A stretch of 64,000 bases of DNA from an uncultured bacterium (GTDB lineage Bacteria > Bacteroidota > Bacteroidia > Bacteroidales > Bacteroidaceae). A program made the position numbers and the translations under genes. The stretch lies in NCBI GenBank assembly GCA_905216095.1, contig CAJMSQ010000001.1, positions 1-64,000 of the forward strand, in the 5' to 3' direction. Shown piece after piece: positions 60,066 through 64,000 of the stretch (positions are counted from its first letter, which is position 1; every line of letters starts with the position of its first letter). A model generated the notes under the pieces. It ran no database searches and was not told the DNA's origin. It saw only the letters and a program-made list of their open reading frames with translations.

Positions 60066-62120
60066 ATGAATAGACTGTTTACGCTGATATTTTCGCTGTT
60101 CTGCGCCGTCGTGCCGGCCGTGGCGCAACCTGCGGGCGGCACGACGGCGCGCGACACGGCCGTACATCGCCCGGACAACCGCCTGGGCGAAGCCGTGGTC
60201 AGTGCCGGAAGCCGGCGGATGCTGCGGACGGACAGCGCCGGCCGCCTGTACTGGCGCATGGAGTCGCTGGCCGAGATGCCCCATGTGCTCGGTGCGGCCG
60301 ACCCGCTGCGCGAACTGCAGCTGCTGCCGGGCGTGGCCACTAACGCCGATTACGCTTCGGGCATCAGCATACAGGGCTGCGAGGCCTCGCAAAGCCTGTT
60401 GCACATCGACGGCGCGCCCGTGTTCAACGCTTCCCACTTGTTGGGGCTTTTTTCCGTATTCAATGCTTCCCATTTCAGCACCATGTCGCTGGTAAGCAAC
60501 CGCCACGACGCACGGTTCGCCAACCGGCTGGGCGGCGAACTGGCTTTCTTCCCCACGGATACCTTGGTGAGCCGTCCGCATCTCAGTTCGACGTTCAGTT
60601 TCATGGAGAGCGAAGGCACGGTTGCCTTGCCCGCCGGACGGAATGCCGCTCTCTACCTCTCGGCCCGCGGCAGCTATCTGAATGCCCTCTACGGCGATTT
60701 GCTGGAAGTGGATGACGTGCGGCTGAAGTACGGTCTGCAGGACTATAACCTTACCTACGCGCTGCAGGCCGGCGGGGCCGACCGCCTGCGCCTGACGTGC
60801 TATTACGGGAGCGACCGTCTGGAACTGCTGCCCAAGGATTTCGACGAACGGAACGACCTGTCGTGGAACAATATCGCCGTGGCCCTCCGTCACGAGCACC
60901 GCGCACGTCGCCTGACGTGGCACCAGGGAGCTACTTTCAGCCGTTATGCCGCGCGGACCCGGCTGGGACTGCACGCTGTCCGGCTTGACGAAGAGGCCGA
61001 CATCCTGCAGGCAGGTTACAGCGGGCACGCGGAGTGGACGGCGTGCGGCGCGGACTGGAGTGGCGGGGCGGAATACAGCGGTTACCGCTTCACGCCTATG
61101 CACATCGGGGTCACAGGCTCGTTCGTAGGCCAGCAAGTGCCGCGTGTCCGCCGCCATGCCCATGAGGCCGCCCTGCATGTGCAGGCCCGCGTGCCGTTTG
61201 CCGGCCGCTGGTCGGCCGTCGGTGGTGTCCGGCTGTCGGCCTACACCTGCGGGGGCAGCACTTTCGTGGCCCCCGACCCGCGCCTGACCGTCGAATACCG
61301 CCCGGCACCGCAACACACCCTTTCGTTTCACTACGGCATCTACCGTCAGTTCCTGCACCGGATGGCACTGGCCGGCGGCGGTCAGCCCGTGGACTACTGG
61401 ATTCCGGCCGATGCTTCCGTGCGGCCGCAGCGGGCGCATTCGCTGGCCCTCGGTTATCGCACGGAATGGGCGCGCGGCGCGTGGGAACTCAGTGCCGAAA
61501 TCTACTGCAAGCAGTTGAGCCACCAGCATGAGTATCACGGGTCCGTGCTCGACTTCGTTACCGAAAACTATGACGCCGCGTCGCACGTCATACATGGCCG
61601 CGGCTGCAATTACGGCCTTAATCTGATGCTCAGGAAGAACCGCAGCCGCCTGACGGGATGGGTGGGCTACGCCCTTGGCGCCGCACGCCGCCGCTTTCCC
61701 GCCCTCGACGCGACAGCCTGGTTCAGTGCCGCGCACGACCGCCTGCACGATGTGTCCGTCGTGGCCGCTTACCGCATCAACCGCCACTGGAGCACGGCCG
61801 GCAACTTCGTCTATGCTTCGGGGCTGCCCTATACCGGCATCAAGGGCTTCTATCTTATCAACCACAACCTCGTGAGCGAGTACGGCCGTCATAATGCCGC
61901 GCGCCTGCCGGCCACGCATCGTCTTGACGTGGCGCTGACCTACCGCTTCACACCCCGCCGCGGCTGTGAACAGCGTCTGAACTTCTCTGTCTACAACCTG
62001 TATGCGCGGCGCAATGTCCTCTTCCGCTACCTCAATGTTCATGAGCACGACATCGGTTTCAAGGATGTCGGTTCGCTCTGCCGCCTGTTGCCTTCCGTCG
62101 GCTATAGTCTGAAATTCTAA
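60066..62120 (+). CDS. TonB-dependent receptor
   Basis: A 684-residue outer-membrane receptor counted from ATG 60066, with a signal peptide (MNRLFTLIFSLFCAVVPAVA). The plug domain has DPLRELQLLPGVATNADYAS, then GISIQGCEASQSLLHIDGAP and FNASHLLGLFSVFN. The barrel runs to LCRLLPSVGYSLKF. An N-terminal carboxypeptidase-like domain is absent. The next gene encodes a DUF4249 lipoprotein, the usual partner in this receptor class. The imported substrate is unknown. Confidence 0.9.
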   Translation: MNRLFTLIFSLFCAVVPAVAQPAGGTTARDTAVHRPDNRLGEAVVSAGSRRMLRTDSAGRLYWRMESLAEMPHVLGAADPLRELQLLPGVATNADYASGISIQGCEASQSLLHIDGAPVFNASHLLGLFSVFNASHFSTMSLVSNRHDARFANRLGGELAFFPTDTLVSRPHLSSTFSFMESEGTVALPAGRNAALYLSARGSYLNALYGDLLEVDDVRLKYGLQDYNLTYALQAGGADRLRLTCYYGSDRLELLPKDFDERNDLSWNNIAVALRHEHRARRLTWHQGATFSRYAARTRLGLHAVRLDEEADILQAGYSGHAEWTACGADWSGGAEYSGYRFTPMHIGVTGSFVGQQVPRVRRHAHEAALHVQARVPFAGRWSAVGGVRLSAYTCGGSTFVAPDPRLTVEYRPAPQHTLSFHYGIYRQFLHRMALAGGGQPVDYWIPADASVRPQRAHSLALGYRTEWARGAWELSAEIYCKQLSHQHEYHGSVLDFVTENYDAASHVIHGRGCNYGLNLMLRKNRSRLTGWVGYALGAARRRFPALDATAWFSAAHDRLHDVSVVAAYRINRHWSTAGNFVYASGLPYTGIKGFYLINHNLVSEYGRHNAARLPATHRLDVALTYRFTPRRGCEQRLNFSVYNLYARRNVLFRYLNVHEHDIGFKDVGSLCRLLPSVGYSLKF

Positions 62121-62135
62121 ATTCCTTTGTCCGCC

Positions 62136-62981
62136 ATGTCCGCTTTCCGCATCCGCCATCTGCTCTGTCTTTTCCTGTGCGTCCTGTCCGTGTCCTGCCT
62201 CGACGAGGACGACACTGCGGCCGAGCCGCAACTCGTGGTCGAAGGCTGGATTGAAGACGGCGGTTACCCCGTCGTCATGCTGGGGCTTTCGAAGCCCGTG
62301 GACGGAGACCGGATGGACTTTGACGATTATGTGGTCCGCTGGGGCAAGGTGACCGTCTCCGACGGAACGCGGAGCGTGGTGCTGACCGGCGGCTACGACC
62401 GCAACTTTTTTCCGCCCTACAAGTACACCTCCTATGAACTCGTGGGCGAGGCGGGAAAGACTTATACGCTGACCGCCGAGTATGACGGCCGGACCGCGAC
62501 GGCCGTCACCACCATACCGCCGACTGTCCGCCTGGAAACGCTACGGTTGGAGCGTAGTGCGAGCGACACGCTCTTTTACGTGAAAGCCTTTTTCGAGGAC
62601 CCGGCCGACGAGCGCAATTATTACGGCCTCTTCAGCCGTCGCGAGGGCAAGGACAAGATGTTCCTGCTCTCCTTCCTCGGCATCTTTTCGGACGAGGTGG
62701 CGTCGGGTCGCGTTGCCGCCGACGTCTATTGCGGCACTTCGCTCGACACGGAACTCGAACCCGACGCTTCCAAATACTTCAAGTCGGGCGACCGCGTGCG
62801 TGTCCGCCTCTGCAGCATGGACCGGGCCTCTTACCGTTTTTGGAAAAGCTATTCCGAGGTCCGCAATTTCTATTCCAACATGTTTTTCCCCTCCACCGAA
62901 GAACTCGAGTCGAACATCTGCGGCGGCAAGGGCTACTGGTGCGGTTACGGGAGCAGCACCCTCACGATAGATGTCCGCTGA
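62136..62981 (+). CDS. DUF4249 domain lipoprotein
   Basis: A 281-residue lipoprotein counted from ATG 62136 (TTG 62127 less likely) with the lipobox VLSVSCLDEDD. The mature part fits DUF4249: QLVVEGWIEDGGYPVVMLGL at the start, a beta domain with YTLTAEYDGRTATAVTTIPP, and a C-terminal NFYSNMFFPSTEELESNICG. DUF4249 proteins usually accompany TonB-dependent receptors, as here (15-bp gap), and probably form a lid or accessory subunit. Confidence 0.88.
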   Translation: MSAFRIRHLLCLFLCVLSVSCLDEDDTAAEPQLVVEGWIEDGGYPVVMLGLSKPVDGDRMDFDDYVVRWGKVTVSDGTRSVVLTGGYDRNFFPPYKYTSYELVGEAGKTYTLTAEYDGRTATAVTTIPPTVRLETLRLERSASDTLFYVKAFFEDPADERNYYGLFSRREGKDKMFLLSFLGIFSDEVASGRVAADVYCGTSLDTELEPDASKYFKSGDRVRVRLCSMDRASYRFWKSYSEVRNFYSNMFFPSTEELESNICGGKGYWCGYGSSTLTIDVR

Positions 62982-63033
62982 TGCCGTGGCCGTTTCTCCG
63001 GCCGCTGAAAACGACATGCACATGTACGGAAAA

Positions 63034-63100
63034 CTACAAGCCATGTAGTCGCGACTACATGGCTTGTAGGAAAAACTATCCCTATCTTAGTTTTCCGCGG
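63034..63100. repeat. Intergenic palindromic repeat, member 6
   Basis: 63034-63069 is a perfect 36-bp palindrome whose half is CTACAAGCCATGTAGTCG. It is followed by GGAAAAACTATCCCTATCTT, which overlaps the core of member 3. It lies in the spacer before the Dam gene. Confidence 0.9.
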
Positions 63101-63235
63101 GAGTCGGGAATTTTTATAAAACTGTATGCCAATGTGTTGCGGAGTTGCTGAATGACGTGTCCGGCTATGGGTGGAATGTCCGGTCGCGGCATGTAGGTCT
63201 GGGCGGGCCTGGGCCGATGAATTCAAAAAAAATCG

Positions 63236-63243
63236 TACCTTTG
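63236..63243 (+). promoter_or_regulatory. -7 promoter element of the Dam gene
   Basis: TACCTTTG lies 36 bp upstream of the ATG at 63279. Confidence 0.65.
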
Positions 63244-63278
63244 CACAGGTGTGATAAAATTTGCACAATTCTGTATTC

Positions 63279-64000
63279 ATGAAAACGAAGGCAAAGCCTT
63301 TTCTGAAATGGGCCGGCGGCAAGACACAGTTGCTGCCTACCCTTGACCGTTATCTTCCGGCTGGTTTCGCGGAAGAGAAGAATATCACCTACATCGAGCC
63401 GTTTGTGGGCGGAGGGGCCATGCTGTTTTTCATGCTTCAGAAGTACAAGAACATCAGGCGGGCTTTCATTAATGACATCAATCCGCATCTGATTAAGGCC
63501 TATACGATTGTCCGGGACGAACCGTTCGAACTGATTGCATCGCTCGAGGCCATTCAGGCCGAATTCCGCGCGTTGGAGGACCATGACGCGCAAAAGGAGT
63601 TTTACCTGAAGATCCGTTCGGTTTTCAATGCCGGTAGGATGACCGATCTGGAGGAAGCATCCTACTTGATCTTTATGAACAGGACCTGTTTCAATGGTTT
63701 GTATCGGGAGAACGCCAAGGGCGGATTCAATGTGCCTTTCGGTCGGTATAAGAACCCGCTGATATGCGACGCTCCGCTGATTCTTGCCAACAGTGAGTTG
63801 TTGAAAAGAGTCGAGATCCTGCACGGGGATTATGCCCGGGTGGAGAAGTTTGCCGGCGGATACACCTTCGTTTATTTTGACCCACCTTATCGGCCGTTGG
63901 ATGCCACATCGAGTTTCAATTCTTATGTGAAACAACCGTTTGGCGACGATGAGCAAATCCGCCTGAAGGATTTTTTCGCCCGGCTTTCGGCGGCCGGATG
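63279..64000 (+). CDS. dam: DNA adenine methylase (Dam/DpnII type), 3' truncated by window end
   Basis: The first 240 residues of a D12-class N6-adenine methylase, with no stop codon before the window ends. Motif X/I at the N-terminus is PFLKWAGGKTQLLPTL, the AdoMet site is YIEPFVGGGAMLFFML with FINDINPHLI, and the catalytic motif IV is VYFDPPYRPL. The family methylates GATC. It may act alone or with an endonuclease gene beyond the window. ATG 63279 follows a Bacteroidota -7 box. Confidence 0.92.
   Translation, partial: MKTKAKPFLKWAGGKTQLLPTLDRYLPAGFAEEKNITYIEPFVGGGAMLFFMLQKYKNIRRAFINDINPHLIKAYTIVRDEPFELIASLEAIQAEFRALEDHDAQKEFYLKIRSVFNAGRMTDLEEASYLIFMNRTCFNGLYRENAKGGFNVPFGRYKNPLICDAPLILANSELLKRVEILHGDYARVEKFAGGYTFVYFDPPYRPLDATSSFNSYVKQPFGDDEQIRLKDFFARLSAAG

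Noticed and set aside
59973..62231. A 752-residue open frame on the minus strand
   Set aside because: It is antisense to the TonB receptor and shows no domain or signal peptide.
1..64000. tRNA and rRNA genes
   Set aside because: I looked for tRNA-like cloverleafs and conserved rRNA sequence and saw none; a dedicated search would be needed to exclude a degenerate tRNA.

Overview
This window is chromosomal DNA from a member of the Bacteroidales (phylum Bacteroidota). Many genes are preceded by the Bacteroidota sigma-factor signature (TTTG or TTG, 19-20 bp, then TAnnTTTG). Other phylum marks are a TonB receptor/DUF4249 pair, an ISAon1-type two-ORF insertion sequence, MKKTYIAP-type small proteins and C-termini of the form YDLSGRR..GIY..GGKKVFVK. 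Most host genes are GC-rich. Two blocks (about 7.8-13.3 kb and 17.4-24.9 kb) are visibly AT-rich and look acquired. I cannot name the species; a butyrate-forming gut genus with a GC-rich genome fits.

Layout. 0.3-5.1 kb: phosphate butyryltransferase and butyrate kinase, then a tandem SGNH-hydrolase exoprotein. 5.1-7.0 kb: an IS1182-family element. 7.1-7.7 kb: a hemolysin III protein. 7.8-12.8 kb: a five-gene restriction-modification island (controller protein, beta-class methylase fused to an SNase-like domain, MjaI-type endonuclease, C5-cytosine methylase, GHKL ATPase). 13.3-17.3 kb: a GNAT enzyme, an ISL3/ISAon1-type element with an 8-bp target duplication, and a DUF4143 ATPase. 17.6-24.9 kb: a seven-gene operon around a GTPase-like protein, with a long structured leader and KilA-N gene scraps on both sides. 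25.2-32.4 kb: three minus-strand transcription units (DUF2589 proteins, a muramidase, a lipoprotein, a papain-like candidate) with a LytTR regulator; their promoters share one motif at an identical distance from the -7 box.

32.5-35.5 kb and 51.8-54.9 kb are arms of a large inverted duplication. Each carries a large secreted protein with conserved ends and a diverged middle, followed by a nearly identical 61-residue protein, and each has a C/G homopolymer tract next to its promoter. Between them lie an AspT-type transporter, an ECF sigma factor with a membrane partner, a membrane protein, an outer-membrane beta-barrel protein, a candidate glycosylated and disulfide-bonded RiPP cluster (46.8 to 42.7 kb, minus strand), an M48 peptidase, a small membrane protein, hisS and an EEP-family phosphoesterase.

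55-64 kb holds a permease fused to a heavy-metal-binding domain, glutamate racemase, an OmpH/Skp chaperone, a lipoprotein, a TonB receptor with a DUF4249 lipoprotein, and a Dam-type adenine methylase cut by the window end. A family of palindromic repeats built on TACATGGCTTGTA lies in at least five intergenic spaces, with a sixth related element. The strongest candidates for undescribed biology are the GTPase/aspartic-protease envelope operon with its leader RNA, the LytTR/DUF2589 regulon, the RiPP cluster, and the phase-variation-like inverted duplication.
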